From: Anaerolineaceae bacterium
Lineage (GTDB): Bacteria; Chloroflexota; Anaerolineae; Aggregatilineales; Phototrophicaceae
Assembly: GCA_028818375.1 (NCBI GenBank)
Contig: JAPPOB010000007.1
Coordinates: 598,490-662,489, forward strand
Reading direction: 5' to 3'
DNA: 64,000 nt
Shown: piece by piece, positions 1 through 9,071 of the stretch
Position numbering within the stretch: position 1 is the first letter of the stretch
Layout of the letters: every line of letters begins with the position of its first letter
The notes under the pieces: model-generated
What the model saw: only the letters and a program-made list of their open reading frames with translations
What the model was told of the DNA's origin: nothing
Database searches by the model: none
Made by a program: the position numbers and the translations under genes

Positions 1-270
1 CGCGCCCTCTGGGTCTACGTGCGGCCGCATCGCTGTGACGATGTTCTGCGTGTACGCATCGATATGATGAATGATCTGAGCCAGCGCGACGACGGTGACG
101 GCTACCACGTGCGCAAGCTGGCCAGCAGCGCCAACTATCGCTGCAACCAGGTCGAACTGGAACTGGACTTCGACCGCCGTCGCCGCATCGAGCGCCGTGA
201 GGCCCATGGCGGCAGCTTCGTTGAACGCGAGGACTGGGAGGCCTGGCAGGAGGCGCAGTCCTCCTCCTGA
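1..270 (+). CDS. hypothetical protein, C-terminal part (cut by window edge)
   Basis: The frame is open from the first base of the window and stops at 268-270, giving 89 residues of a longer protein. A GTG lies at 19, but the in-frame codons before it read as normal protein, so the true start is probably outside the window. The visible part is very hydrophilic, with many Asp and Arg residues, a motif NYRCNQVEL, a basic FDRRRRIERR stretch and an acidic, Trp-containing tail. I do not recognise the family. Codon use has the third-position G/C bias of its neighbours, which supports a real gene. The next gene starts 110 bp downstream on the same strand. Confidence 0.55.
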   Translation, partial: RALWVYVRPHRCDDVLRVRIDMMNDLSQRDDGDGYHVRKLASSANYRCNQVELELDFDRRRRIERREAHGGSFVEREDWEAWQEAQSSS

Positions 271-379
271 ATCCGACATACAACGGGGAAGGGTGTTTCG
301 TCCAGGCGAGCCCGCAACGGTCCCGCCTGGTTGATCATCTGGTATAAACAGCCAATACATTGTCCCTGGCGTAAGCAAT

Positions 380-1447
380 ATGGGCCTCAGGTCTTATCTC
401 GGCAACATGCTGAACGACCCGGTGCGGGGTCTGCAGATCTCGATCCTGATGATCGTGCTGCTGATCATCTTCGGCGCCTTCGGCTACATGGTCATCGAGC
501 GCATGACGCCGATCGACGCGCTCTACATGACCATCATCACCGTCACGACCGTGGGTTTTGGCGAGATCACGCCTCTCAGCGTGCCTGGCCGGGTCTTCAC
601 CTCGCTGTTGATTCTGACCGGCATCGTCACCGCCACCAACGCCCTCGGCAACATGGCCAGCATCCTGCTGGGCCAGCACCTCTGGCAGTCCTTACGGGAG
701 CGTCGCATGAACAGCGAACTGGAAGCCTTGCACAATCACTACATTATTTGCGGTTTCGGTCGCATGGGCGACCAGGTCGTTCGTGAACTGGGGGAACGCG
801 GTCACGATTTCGTGGTGGTCGACATGGAAAGCGAGGTCCACAATCAGTTTCTGGAAAGCAATATTCTGCACGTCATCGGCGACGCCACGGACGACAACGT
901 GCTGATCGCCGCCGGAATCGAAAGGGCGGCGGGCCTGGTGGCATCGCTGGACAATGACCCCGATAACATGATGGCCGTGCTGACTGCCCGCGGCCTCAAC
1001 CCCGGGCTGCACATCGTGACGCGCGCCACCAGCCAGGAGGCCGAAAGCAAATTGCAGCGCGCCGGCGCCGACCACGTCATCAGCCCCTGGCAGACCGGTG
1101 GTCACCGCATGACCATGGCCCTGCTCAAACCGGTCGTGCACGAGTTTATGGACCTGCTGCTCGAACCTGGCTTTCGCCTGGGCTGGGAACTGGGGCAAAT
1201 CCCGATTGAAGAGGACTCGCAACTGGCCGGGCACAGCGTGGCTGAGGCCGGTCTCTACCAATCCAGCGCCGTGACCGTGCTCGGCGTCCGCCACGTGGAT
1301 GGCGAAATCACCCTGATCCCCAGCCCGCAACGCGTGTTGCGCATCGGCGAGACCATCATCGTCATCGGGCCGCCCGAGTCCATCCGCCGCGTCGAAAGCG
1401 TGGCGGACCTGCAGCCGGTGATCAGGCGGACAAGAGTGGCTCGATGA
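380..1447 (+). CDS. two-TM potassium channel with RCK (TrkA-N/TrkA-C) regulatory domain
   Basis: This 355-residue protein is predicted to be a ligand-gated K+ channel subunit in the cytoplasmic membrane. Residues 20-40 form TM1, 50-62 the pore helix and selectivity filter (TTVGFG, 56-61), and 71-97 TM2. A Rossmann-type RCK domain begins at about 121 (YIICGFGRMG), with acidic D/E residues at the end of its second strand for nucleotide or cation binding. A TrkA-C-like domain fills the last 90 residues. The filter has Phe where GYG is classical; GFG variants exist in bacterial channels. The gene stands alone, preceded by a TATAAA at 343-348. Its 3' end overlaps the convergent next gene by 26 bp. 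Confidence 0.9.
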   Translation: MGLRSYLGNMLNDPVRGLQISILMIVLLIIFGAFGYMVIERMTPIDALYMTIITVTTVGFGEITPLSVPGRVFTSLLILTGIVTATNALGNMASILLGQHLWQSLRERRMNSELEALHNHYIICGFGRMGDQVVRELGERGHDFVVVDMESEVHNQFLESNILHVIGDATDDNVLIAAGIERAAGLVASLDNDPDNMMAVLTARGLNPGLHIVTRATSQEAESKLQRAGADHVISPWQTGGHRMTMALLKPVVHEFMDLLLEPGFRLGWELGQIPIEEDSQLAGHSVAEAGLYQSSAVTVLGVRHVDGEITLIPSPQRVLRIGETIIVIGPPESIRRVESVADLQPVIRRTRVAR

Positions 1448-2906
1448 CAGTCAGCAGCAGCCAGAGACTGAAGGGCGCCAGCAGGGCGACTGGCAGCAGC
1501 GTCAGCCAGGGCAGCCGCCCAGGCAGCAGCCGCGTTCGCCAGGCATCCAGGCCGCGCGCCAGCAGCAGCGCCAGCGGCAACAGGGCCGGATACAGATAAC
1601 GCCCCTGCAGTTGCACAAACTCAAGGTTGTAATAAAGGTAGGCCAGCGCCGTCAGGCCGATGACAAGCCACAACGCTCTGTGCAACTGGCGCAGCCCGCG
1701 CCCGGAGCAAGGCCGCCCTGACAGCAACAGCCCGCTGACGGCGGCCAGGCTCAGGGCCAGCGGGGGCAGCAGCAGACGCCCCTGCAGGGGCAGCGCCATC
1801 CAGCCAAACTGGCCCCAGAAACTGGTGAAGGTGTCGCGCAGGGCGCGCTGCGCCCAGGCAGCTGCGCCGATTTCGGCGACCAGGTCGGCGCGACGCAACT
1901 GGTCCAGCACCACGCGGTTGTGGGCGGCCAGGCCCAGCAGGTCCGGCCATCCATAGACGGCCAGATTGCGCGCCCACCACAGCCCGCCGGTCAACAGCGC
2001 CGGCGCGAGCAGGCAGGCCAGCCCGGCCACCAGCAGTTGCCGCGCCGCCCGCCTACGCTGCAGCCCCGCCGGCCGCAGCCGCAGCAGCAGGACCAGGGGC
2101 AGGAGACCGGCGACGAAGTAGCCGCCCGGCTTGGTGACCAGCAGCAGCCCGGCCAGCAGCCCCATGAACCACAGCGGCCAGAGGGTCTGTCGGTCGCTGC
2201 GCCACAGCCACAGCCCGACGCCCGTCAGCGCCAGGAAGAGCAGCGCCGCCGCGAGGGTGATGAGCCCGTAGAGCAGCAACAGGACGCAGAGCGCCGTGGC
2301 CGCCGGCAGCAGCGCGCGCGCCAGACGCCGCAGGCCGGCGCGGTCGCCGCGCAGCCAGCGCGCCAGCGCCACCAGCGCCAGGCCGATCAGCAATTCATTG
2401 AGGCTGTCGTTGTTGACGGCGCTCATCATCGCCAGGTGTTGCGGCAGAAAGGCGACGAAGGCCGCCGCCGTCAATGCCAGCCAGGGTCGACCGGGGAGGG
2501 CCGCCCGCGCCAGCGCGTGGGCGCAGTACACCACGCCCGCGCCCAGCAGCGCCGAAAACAGGCGCAGCGCCGTCAGGCTTCCGGCGCTCCATTCGTAAAC
2601 GAGAGCTGTCAGCAGGTAGTAGAGCGGCGGCTGGTGGTCCTCATATTGCAGGGGCGCGAGGGTCTCCGGCGTGGCGCCGGCGAAGCGTTCGCCCGTCAAC
2701 CGGGCCAGCAGCGCCTGGTCCCAGTCGCCCGGCTCGATGACGGGACAACAGCGGGGCGCCGGGGCCTCGTGCAACTGACGCAGCACGTTGTAGTGCGCCG
2801 GTTCGTCGGGCGCCTGCCAGGCGGGCGCGCGCGCAGCGAAGAGCGCCGCCAGCAGCAGGTACGCGACCAGCAGGATCGCGAGGGCGGCCCTTTCGTTCAG
2901 GCGCAC
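1422..2906 (-). CDS. DUF2142/GT39-type polytopic membrane glycosyltransferase
   Basis: The 494-residue protein is almost entirely hydrophobic, with about 10-12 predicted membrane segments. Early Asp-containing PDEPAHY (33-39) and the loop motif HQPPLYY (91-97) are hallmarks of DUF2142 and dolichol-phosphate-mannose-type (GT39/GT-C) transferases, which move a sugar from a polyprenyl-phosphate donor to an acceptor on the outer face of the membrane. The donor and acceptor cannot be told from sequence. The gene is convergent with the K+ channel gene (26-bp overlap) and divergent from the TfoX-like gene. Its function fits the many envelope-glycan genes in the window. Confidence 0.8.
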   Translation of the reverse strand: MRLNERAALAILLVAYLLLAALFAARAPAWQAPDEPAHYNVLRQLHEAPAPRCCPVIEPGDWDQALLARLTGERFAGATPETLAPLQYEDHQPPLYYLLTALVYEWSAGSLTALRLFSALLGAGVVYCAHALARAALPGRPWLALTAAAFVAFLPQHLAMMSAVNNDSLNELLIGLALVALARWLRGDRAGLRRLARALLPAATALCVLLLLYGLITLAAALLFLALTGVGLWLWRSDRQTLWPLWFMGLLAGLLLVTKPGGYFVAGLLPLVLLLRLRPAGLQRRRAARQLLVAGLACLLAPALLTGGLWWARNLAVYGWPDLLGLAAHNRVVLDQLRRADLVAEIGAAAWAQRALRDTFTSFWGQFGWMALPLQGRLLLPPLALSLAAVSGLLLSGRPCSGRGLRQLHRALWLVIGLTALAYLYYNLEFVQLQGRYLYPALLPLALLLARGLDAWRTRLLPGRLPWLTLLPVALLAPFSLWLLLTVIEPLLSA

Positions 2907-2998
2907 GGCTTGTGTCCGTCAGCGGCGAGCCGGTTGACAGCGCGCCTCTTCCGGTGCAGGCTTGCGTCAGAACGGGAAACAGTGAGGAAGGCCCTGTC

Positions 2999-3331
2999 AT
3001 GGCAGCGAACATGGTCCGGCCCAACGCGGAAGTCGCCGCCCGCATGCACGCCCTGATGGCGGGCCAGGCGGCGCAGCCCGGAAAGATGTTCGGCTCGCCC
3101 TGTTACAAGGTGAACGCCAAGATGGCGCTGGGCGTCTTTGGCGATGGCATCGTGCTCAAGCTGGGCGAGACCCGCAGCCGCGCCCTGATCGAGTCCGGCG
3201 CCGCGCAGTCCTTCGAGCCCATGCCCGGCAGGGCCTGGCGCGAATGGGTGCTGCTGACCGGGGGATTCGAGGCCGCCGGGCCGCTGCTGGCCGAGGCCGT
3301 GGCCTTTGTGCGGCGCGAAACCGCCGGGTGA
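2999..3331 (+). CDS. TfoX/Sxy N-terminal domain-like protein
   Basis: This is a 110-residue protein. I start it at ATG 2999 because GAGGAAGG lies 7-8 bases upstream; an in-frame start further up (2912) would add an unconserved tail overlapping the divergent gene. The motifs MFGSPCYKVNAKMALGVF, DGIVLKLGE and FEPMPG, and a C-terminal helix, match the single-domain TfoX_N family. Full-length TfoX/Sxy regulates competence in proteobacteria. Stand-alone TfoX_N proteins in other phyla have no settled role, so no competence function is claimed. Stop to next start is 9 bp, so it is probably cotranscribed with the aminotransferase. Confidence 0.75.
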   Translation: MAANMVRPNAEVAARMHALMAGQAAQPGKMFGSPCYKVNAKMALGVFGDGIVLKLGETRSRALIESGAAQSFEPMPGRAWREWVLLTGGFEAAGPLLAEAVAFVRRETAG

Positions 3332-3340
3332 ACCCGGGCT

Positions 3341-4561
3341 GTGGCCCCAGGGACGCCGGTGAACGATCCCCTGCTGGCCTGGCGGCCTGAATTTCCCGTC
3401 CTGGAACGCTGCCACTATCTGGTCAGCCATTCGCTGGGCGCCATGCCGCGCGGCGTGCGCGCCAGTCTGGCGGCCTACGCCGACAGTTGGGAGCGGCGCG
3501 GCGTGCGCGCCTGGAACGAGTCCTGGTGGACGCTGGGCCGCGAGGTGGCGGACAGCATCGCGCCGTTGCTTAACGCGCCGGCCGGCAGCCTCGTGCTGCA
3601 ACAGAACGCCAGCATCGCCAACAGCGTCCTCTTCTCCGCCCTTGATTTCAGCGATCCGCGGCGCAATCGCGTCGTCATCAGCGACATGGACTTCCCCTCG
3701 GACAGCTTCGCCTTGCGGCAGTGGACACCGCCGGGCGTGGACATCTGCATGCTGCGCTCGCCGGACGGCATCGGCCTCGATATCGATGAGTTGCTGGCCG
3801 CCATCGACGAACGCACCCGCCTCGTCAGTTTGTCGCACGTCCTGTTCCGCTCCGGCTGCATCCTGCCGGCGCGCGACATCGTCACCAGGGCGCAGGCGGT
3901 CGGCGCGCAGGTGCTGCTCAACGGTTACCACAGCGTGGGCGTCATCCCGGTTGACGTGGCCGCGCTTGAAGTGGATTTCTACGTCGGCGGCACGCTGAAG
4001 TGGCTCTGTGGCGGGCCAGGCGGGGTCTTTCTCTACGTGCGGCCGGACCTGCTGGCCGGGCTGCGGCCGAAGGTCAGCGGCTGGCTGGCCCTGCAACAGC
4101 CCTTCGCCTTTGACAGCGAGCGCTTCCCGCTGCGCGAGGACATCGGCCGGCTGCAAAACGGCACGCCCGGCATCGCCTCGCTGCACGCCATTCGGCCGGG
4201 CATTGACATTGTGCGCAAGGTGGGCGTGGCGGCCATCCGCAAAAAATCGCGGCGTCAGACGGCGCTGCTGGTCGACCTGGCCCGACGCGCGGGACATGCC
4301 CTGGGCTCGCCACTGGAAGCGGAACGCCGCGCCGGCACGGTCACGCTCATGCCGGCTCATGCCTGGGAAGTCTCGCGCGAGTTGCTGGCGCGCGATTACG
4401 TCGTTGACTACCGCGAGGGCGCCGGCATCCGCATCGCGCCTCACTTCTATACCTGCGACGGGGAAGCGCGCGGGGTCATGCAGGCTGTCGACGACATTCT
4501 CGCGGATGGCAGCTGGCGGCGCCACAGCGCGCAGGGGCCGGATCACAAGAGCGTCACCTGA
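3341..4561 (+). CDS. aminotransferase class V, kynureninase-like PLP enzyme
   Basis: The 406-residue (or 400-residue, if GTG 3359 is used) fold type I PLP enzyme aligns with kynureninase and class V aminotransferases. The Schiff-base lysine is in GGTLKWLCGGPG, the phosphate-binding N-terminal portion is LQQNASIANSVLFSAL, and the PLP-aromatic loop region reads LNGYHSVGVIPVD, where the usual Asp before the His is replaced by Asn-Gly-Tyr. No tryptophan-degradation genes are nearby, so a kynurenine substrate is not supported. The gene is downstream of the TfoX-like gene and convergent with rny. The start is uncertain between two GTG codons 18 bp apart. Confidence 0.8.
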   Translation: MAPGTPVNDPLLAWRPEFPVLERCHYLVSHSLGAMPRGVRASLAAYADSWERRGVRAWNESWWTLGREVADSIAPLLNAPAGSLVLQQNASIANSVLFSALDFSDPRRNRVVISDMDFPSDSFALRQWTPPGVDICMLRSPDGIGLDIDELLAAIDERTRLVSLSHVLFRSGCILPARDIVTRAQAVGAQVLLNGYHSVGVIPVDVAALEVDFYVGGTLKWLCGGPGGVFLYVRPDLLAGLRPKVSGWLALQQPFAFDSERFPLREDIGRLQNGTPGIASLHAIRPGIDIVRKVGVAAIRKKSRRQTALLVDLARRAGHALGSPLEAERRAGTVTLMPAHAWEVSRELLARDYVVDYREGAGIRIAPHFYTCDGEARGVMQAVDDILADGSWRRHSAQGPDHKSVT

Positions 4562-4571
4562 AGCGCGCGCC

Positions 4572-6113
4572 TCAACGGGCGAAGTCGACCGCCCGCGTCT
4601 CGCGAATGACCTGCACCTTGATCTGGCCGGGATACTGCATGGTCTCCTCGATCTTGCGCGCCACGTCGCGCGAGAGTTGCAGGGCCTGCAGGTCATCGAC
4701 GTCGTCCGGCCGGATGATGATGCGCACTTCGCGGCCGGCCTGCAAGGCGTAGCTCTGGTCCACGCCATCGAAGCTGGCGGCGATTTCCTCCAGGGTCTTC
4801 ACGCGCTTGATGTAGGATTCGAGGCTCTCGCGGCGGGCGCCGGGCCGGGCGCCGGAGATGGCGTCGGCGGCCTCGACGATGTAGGCCTCCACGCAGGCCG
4901 GTTCGACCTCGTGATGGTGGCTGGCGACGCAGTTGACCACGTTTTCGCGCACGCCATGACGCTTGATGAAGTCCGCGCCCAGCAGGGCGTGCGTGCCTTC
5001 CACCTCGTGGTCGATGGCCTTGCCGATATCGTGCAGCAGGCCGCCGGCGCGCGCCACGTCGACGTCCGCGCCCAGTTCCCCGGCGATCATGCCGGCGATG
5101 TGCGCGGTCTCGATGGCGTGGGCATGCATGTTCTGGCCGTAACTGGTGCGGAACTTCAGCCGTCCCAGCAGTCTGATGATCTCCGGATGCAGGCCGGGGA
5201 CGCCGGCCTCGAAGGCGGCCCGCTCGCCTTCCTCGCGGATGGTCTGGTTCACTTCTTCGGTGGCATCCTCGACCAGTTTTTCGATACGGGCGGGATGGAT
5301 GCGTCCGTCCGTCACCAGTTTGCCCATCGCCTGGCGCGCCACCTCGCGTCGCACGGGGTTGAAGCTGCTGATGGTGACGGCCTCGGGCGTGTCGTCGACG
5401 ACCACGTCAACGCCGGTGGCCAGCTCGAAGGCGCGAATGTTGCGTCCGTTACGCCCGATGATGCGCCCCTTCATGTCGTCCGAGGGCAGGGGCACCACGC
5501 TGACTGAAATCTCGCTCACGTGCTCGCTGGCCAGGCGTTGCACCGCCAGCGAGATGATGTTGCGCGCCCGTGTGTCGGCTTCCTCGCGCGCGCTGGCCTC
5601 GACCTGGCGAATGATGCGCGCCATGTCGTTGCGGGAATCGTTTTCGACGACCGCCATCAGTTCCTCGCGCGCTTCCTCCTGCGTCATACGCGCGATGCGC
5701 TCGAGTTCGGTTTTGCGCTCTTCTTCCAGTTTGCCCAGGCTGTTTTCGCGTTTGTCCAGCCGGCTCTGTCGCTTGTTCAGATTTTGGTCGCGCTGCTCCA
5801 GTCGGTCCAGGCGCGCGTCCTGTTGCGTTCTGCGCTGCTGCAAACGATCCCCCTCGCGGTCCAGATCGCGCCGTCGCCGGTTGGCCGTCCGCTCGGATTC
5901 CTCCAGCAATACGCGAGCCTTTTCGGTGGCGTCGGCGATGGTGGCCGCGGCATCGCGCGCCGCCTCATCGCGCGTGGCCTGGTTCTGGGTTTCGGCCAGC
6001 GTGCGCCAGTTTTCCACCTGGGCGTTCTGGTGCCGCCGCAGCAGCATGAGAGAGACGGTGGCGCCCAGGGCCACGCCGATGACCAGCGTTGCCAGGGCGG
6101 TCAGGTGTTCCAT
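4572..6113 (-). CDS. rny: ribonuclease Y
   Basis: RNase Y is the membrane-anchored endoribonuclease that initiates mRNA decay in many bacteria lacking RNase E. The 513-residue length is normal for the family. In order: an N-terminal TM helix (residues about 5-25), a long charged coiled coil (about 35-190), a KH RNA-binding domain with [10 protein letters not shown] (about 210-265), and an HD phosphohydrolase domain with [12 protein letters not shown] and [12 protein letters not shown] (about 330-425). I start at ATG 6113 because AGGAGG lies just upstream and the TM helix follows directly. The open frame upstream has no family resemblance. Its first codons overlap the end of recX by 13 bp, indicating translational coupling. 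Confidence 0.95.
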   Translation of the reverse strand: MEHLTALATLVIGVALGATVSLMLLRRHQNAQVENWRTLAETQNQATRDEAARDAAATIADATEKARVLLEESERTANRRRRDLDREGDRLQQRRTQQDARLDRLEQRDQNLNKRQSRLDKRENSLGKLEEERKTELERIARMTQEEAREELMAVVENDSRNDMARIIRQVEASAREEADTRARNIISLAVQRLASEHVSEISVSVVPLPSDDMKGRIIGRNGRNIRAFELATGVDVVVDDTPEAVTISSFNPVRREVARQAMGKLVTDGRIHPARIEKLVEDATEEVNQTIREEGERAAFEAGVPGLHPEIIRLLGRLKFRTSYGQNMHAHAIETAHIAGMIAGELGADVDVARAGGLLHDIGKAIDHEVEGTHALLGADFIKRHGVRENVVNCVASHHHEVEPACVEAYIVEAADAISGARPGARRESLESYIKRVKTLEEIAASFDGVDQSYALQAGREVRIIIRPDDVDDLQALQLSRDVARKIEETMQYPGQIKVQVIRETRAVDFAR

Positions 6114-6775
6114 GTCGGGTAGTCCTCCTGCCTGCTGGCAGGGAAGGCCTCTTCGTCTTCCCTGGCTTCCGTCACTAGTTCTTCCACGACCTCGCGGCAC
6201 AGGTCGGCCTCGAAGCCACGCCGCTGCAGGCTGTCCCACAATTTGCGCCGCAGCTTCTCCGGAGTCTCTCCCCGCCGCCGGCGCAGACTCTTGCGCGCCG
6301 CGCGCCGGGCTGCGTCCAGACTGTCCACGTCGACCAGCGCCCTTTCGATGATCTCCGTCGCCACGCCCTTTTGACGCAGTTCGTAGCTCAGCGCGCGGCG
6401 ACCCATGGGCCTGAAACGCAGCCGGTCTTCCACCCAAAAGCGGGCAAAGGCGAAATCATCCAGCCAGCCCTGCTGCGTCATGCGTTCCAGCGCTGCGGCG
6501 ATGGCAGCGTCTGTGAAGCCCTTGCCCCTCAGGTTGCGGCGTACCTCCACCATGCTGCGCGGTCGGTAGCCAAGGAAGCGGGCCGCCTTGTCAATGGCAC
6601 GAAGGACGTCGTCCTCCTGCTGCAGGCGGGCGATCGCCGCCTCGTCCAGGGGCTGACCGACGCCCAGACCGGCTGCCAGGGTCGATGCCAGGCTGAAGGC
6701 GCGGTCGCCATCCAGAAAAACATTAACCCGATCGCGTTTGCTTTTGTCGGCCCGCAAGGCGGTGATCGTCGCCAT
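6101..6775 (-). CDS. recX: RecX family regulatory protein
   Basis: This 224-residue protein has the repeated three-helix RecX modules (for example [22 protein letters not shown] reading into [10 protein letters not shown], then [36 protein letters not shown]). RecX binds RecA filaments and restrains recombinase activity. It has an N-terminal extension [23 protein letters not shown] that is typical of the family in Firmicutes and Chloroflexota. recX-rny pairing recurs in such genomes. No recA is adjacent here. A clear Shine-Dalgarno is not visible at ATG 6775. The acidic tail overlaps the rny start. Confidence 0.9.
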   Translation of the reverse strand: MATITALRADKSKRDRVNVFLDGDRAFSLASTLAAGLGVGQPLDEAAIARLQQEDDVLRAIDKAARFLGYRPRSMVEVRRNLRGKGFTDAAIAAALERMTQQGWLDDFAFARFWVEDRLRFRPMGRRALSYELRQKGVATEIIERALVDVDSLDAARRAARKSLRRRRGETPEKLRRKLWDSLQRRGFEADLCREVVEELVTEAREDEEAFPASRQEDYPTWNT

Positions 6776-7131
6776 GAAATTGTTGCCCGGGAACGCACAA
6801 GGTCGTGGCCGGAATCATCACGGTTGCGGCTTGCAGCAGTCCCTGACGACGCGTTGCGAAATGTTGCGTCGGGCGATTCGTTGTTGCTGGAAACTTCGAT
6901 CCGTTCCGGGAAGCCTGCTTCGTTGATCCTCTCTTCAGACAACCAGGTTCCCTTGACCGGCTACAACTTTCACCTCACGCACACCGGAAGGCCTGCGTTC
7001 ACATTGGCACCACAACTCGTGCTGTTATGTTACTGTTGACAGATTAACACGACATGCATTGACTCGCCAGGCGATTGGTATTCTATGGACGGGCCGGTCC
7101 CGCTCCCGGCGCCTGCGGGCAAGGAAAATCG
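6776..7131. other. intergenic region between divergent recX and SDR gene
   Basis: These 356 bp separate the divergently transcribed recX and SDR-like genes and should hold both promoters. A TTGACA occurs at 7036-7041 and a TTGACT at 7059-7064 on the plus strand, but no convincing -10 element sits at the right spacing (TATTCT at 7079-7084 is only 14 bp from the second). The segment is A+T-richer than the flanking genes. I see no RNA gene, convincing ORF or repeat in it. Confidence 0.5.
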
Positions 7132-7908
7132 ATGGCTGAAGGACCGCAGGCCCCGCGTGTGCTCGTCACCGGCAGCAGCTTTCCCGGAGCGGGCGTTGCC
7201 GCGGCCCTGCTGGCGGAAGGCGCCCGCGTCTCCCTCTTGCAACGGGACCCTGATTACCCCCTGCCCGAACCCCTGGCGAGCAACGTCAGTCCGCTCGTCG
7301 CCGACGTCTGGAACCCCGCCAGCCTGAGCGGGCGGGCCCGCGGCCATCACCTGACGATTCACACCGTAGGCAGTATGGTCGCCGACCCGGCGCGCGGCCT
7401 CAATCACCACTGGCTCAACTTTGTGTCCGCGCGCAACGTGGCCAACATGTGCGTCAGCGACGGCTGTCCGCGCCTGGTGTTGCTCAGCTGCGCCCGCGCG
7501 CCCTGGATCAACCGCGCTTATGTGCGCGCCAAGCGCGCCGCCGAGGACTACTGTCTGCGCGTCGGCCTGGAAACGCTGATCGTTCGCGCGCCGCTGACCT
7601 GGATTCGCGGCCAGCGCCGTCAACCTGTCTTCTGGCTGATGACCCTGCTCGGCAGCGTGCCGCCGACCTCCTGGATCGGTTTTGGCCGCAGCGCACCGCT
7701 GCAATTCGATATCTTCGCGAGGGGTGTGGCGCGCATCGCCCTGCACCCAAAGCCCGGCCAGCAGCTGTACTGGCGCCGGGACCTGCGCCGTCGCAACAGC
7801 AACCGCGAAGCCCGGCATTACGCGCCGCCCGCGCTTCCCGAAGTGGAGTCCGGGCCCGAAGAGGAAGACGTCCCTTTCGGCTGGCTGCCGCCGGCTTCCG
7901 ATGACTGA
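7132..7908 (+). CDS. NAD(P)-binding extended SDR/NmrA-like epimerase family protein
   Basis: This 258-residue protein begins with a Rossmann motif VLVTGSSFPGAGVAAALL (about 10-27), followed by an acidic strand and the loop IHTVGSMVAD. YVRAKRAAEDYC supplies a Y-x3-K pair like that of SDR enzymes (Tyr-Val-Arg-Ala-Lys). It resembles the NAD-dependent epimerase/dehydratase or NmrA/complex-I-assembly group; the exact reaction is unknown. The start at ATG 7132 is favoured by AAGGAAA immediately upstream. The C-terminal 40 residues are polar and acidic and probably unstructured. It converges with the acyltransferase gene, 5 bp away. Confidence 0.65.
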   Translation: MAEGPQAPRVLVTGSSFPGAGVAAALLAEGARVSLLQRDPDYPLPEPLASNVSPLVADVWNPASLSGRARGHHLTIHTVGSMVADPARGLNHHWLNFVSARNVANMCVSDGCPRLVLLSCARAPWINRAYVRAKRAAEDYCLRVGLETLIVRAPLTWIRGQRRQPVFWLMTLLGSVPPTSWIGFGRSAPLQFDIFARGVARIALHPKPGQQLYWRRDLRRRNSNREARHYAPPALPEVESGPEEEDVPFGWLPPASDD

Positions 7909-7913
7909 ATGCG

Positions 7914-9020
7914 CTACAGTCGGTGCCGGTCTCCCGGTTCCTCCACACGCAACTCACCGGTCCCGGCCAGCCGGTAACGTCGCAGGGGTCGCAGTCGCAC
8001 CTGGCGCTCGTGTCCGGCGGCCTCGCTGAGCCGCAGCTGCAGCTGACGCAGGCCGGCGTCCATCTCCGCCGCAGCGGCATAGCCGAAGCGATAGGACAGG
8101 AAGTGCGGGTGATCGTCGAGAAAGGCGAGGGCGTGCTCCAGGGCTGCCCGCAATTCCGCCGTCGCCTGGGGTCGGCCGACCTGTAGCAGGGGCTGGACCG
8201 GCAGGCGCATGTTGCGCGCCATCACGTCCAGCAGTACGGGCGTGTGAAAGAAGCGGCCCGCCCCGGCGGCGTGCTGCAGGTCGGTTGCCTGCAACGAGGC
8301 CTCGGCGGCGCCCAGCTCCAGTATGCAATCGAAACGCTCGTCCTGTATGCGCTGGCTGGCGCGGCGCTCCCCCTCGGGGATGAGGGCCGCGATCTGGTCC
8401 ATGATACGGGTTGCGGCCGCGCCCAGCGCCTGCTTGCGCGATAACCCGGGCAGGTCCGCGCGAACGGGCGGCAGGGGATGGCCGATGTTCATGGTCAGCC
8501 GGGGCCGTTTCAGCGCGAGCACGGCGCCCAGCGCGCCTTCCATCCCGCCGTAGCCGATGGGCAGCACCGGCGCGCCACTGTGATAGCTCAGCCAGGCCAC
8601 GCCGGTGTGGGCGCGTTTCAGCACCGGAGACCAGATACCGCCTTCCGGGAAAATGCCGACCACGCCCTTCTGACGCAGGACGTCCAGCGGCAACTGCATT
8701 TCATGACGCCGGGCGTTGCCGCGGTCCACCGGCAGGAAACCCCAGAGTCTGACGATCCAGGCGTAGCGCGGGTCCATGGGGATGTCGCCGGTGCCGATGA
8801 CCTCGATTTCCCAGGGCGCCAGCAGCACCATCAGCACGACTTCCATCAGCGCCACGTGGTTGCCCACCAGAATCAGCGGGCCGCGGGCCGGCAGGTTGGC
8901 GCGCCCCTGTACCTGGGTGCGCGTCAGCAAACGCAGGGCGATGCGCCCGAGGGGCCGCAGCGCGCGGCGCAGCAGCACCCGGCGCGGATAGCGGATGCTG
9001 TAGTCATTTTCCCCACTCAT
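7914..9020 (-). CDS. PlsC-like 1-acyl-glycerol-3-phosphate acyltransferase with C-terminal extension
   Basis: Residues 1-210 form a lysophospholipid acyltransferase (LPLAT) domain: NHVALME (54-60), a substrate-binding VDRGNARR (98-105) and FPEGGIW (124-130). The family's catalytic pair is HX4D; here the acidic member is Glu60, so the motif reads HX4E. The last 160 residues, rich in Arg, Gln and Leu, are not part of the LPLAT fold and I do not recognise them. The protein likely acts at the inner membrane face in phospholipid or glycolipid acylation. It is the last gene of a minus-strand run that begins with the M50 protease and is 51 bp from the UDP-sugar dehydrogenase. Confidence 0.8.
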   Translation of the reverse strand: MSGENDYSIRYPRRVLLRRALRPLGRIALRLLTRTQVQGRANLPARGPLILVGNHVALMEVVLMVLLAPWEIEVIGTGDIPMDPRYAWIVRLWGFLPVDRGNARRHEMQLPLDVLRQKGVVGIFPEGGIWSPVLKRAHTGVAWLSYHSGAPVLPIGYGGMEGALGAVLALKRPRLTMNIGHPLPPVRADLPGLSRKQALGAAATRIMDQIAALIPEGERRASQRIQDERFDCILELGAAEASLQATDLQHAAGAGRFFHTPVLLDVMARNMRLPVQPLLQVGRPQATAELRAALEHALAFLDDHPHFLSYRFGYAAAAEMDAGLRQLQLRLSEAAGHERQVRLRPLRRYRLAGTGELRVEEPGDRHRL

Positions 9021-9071
9021 GGTCCCCGCCGGGGCCGGACGCCGCGGGGTCGCGGGCGACCCGACCAGTCC

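Noticed and set aside
302..330. Inverted repeat CCAGGCG ... CGCCTGG before the K+ channel gene
   Set aside because: A 15-base loop and no T-run make it a poor terminator. It is too weak to call as an operator.
2912..2998. Longer N-terminus for the TfoX-like protein
   Set aside because: It would overlap the divergent gene's 5' end region and lacks family homology. GAGGAAGG supports the start at 2999.
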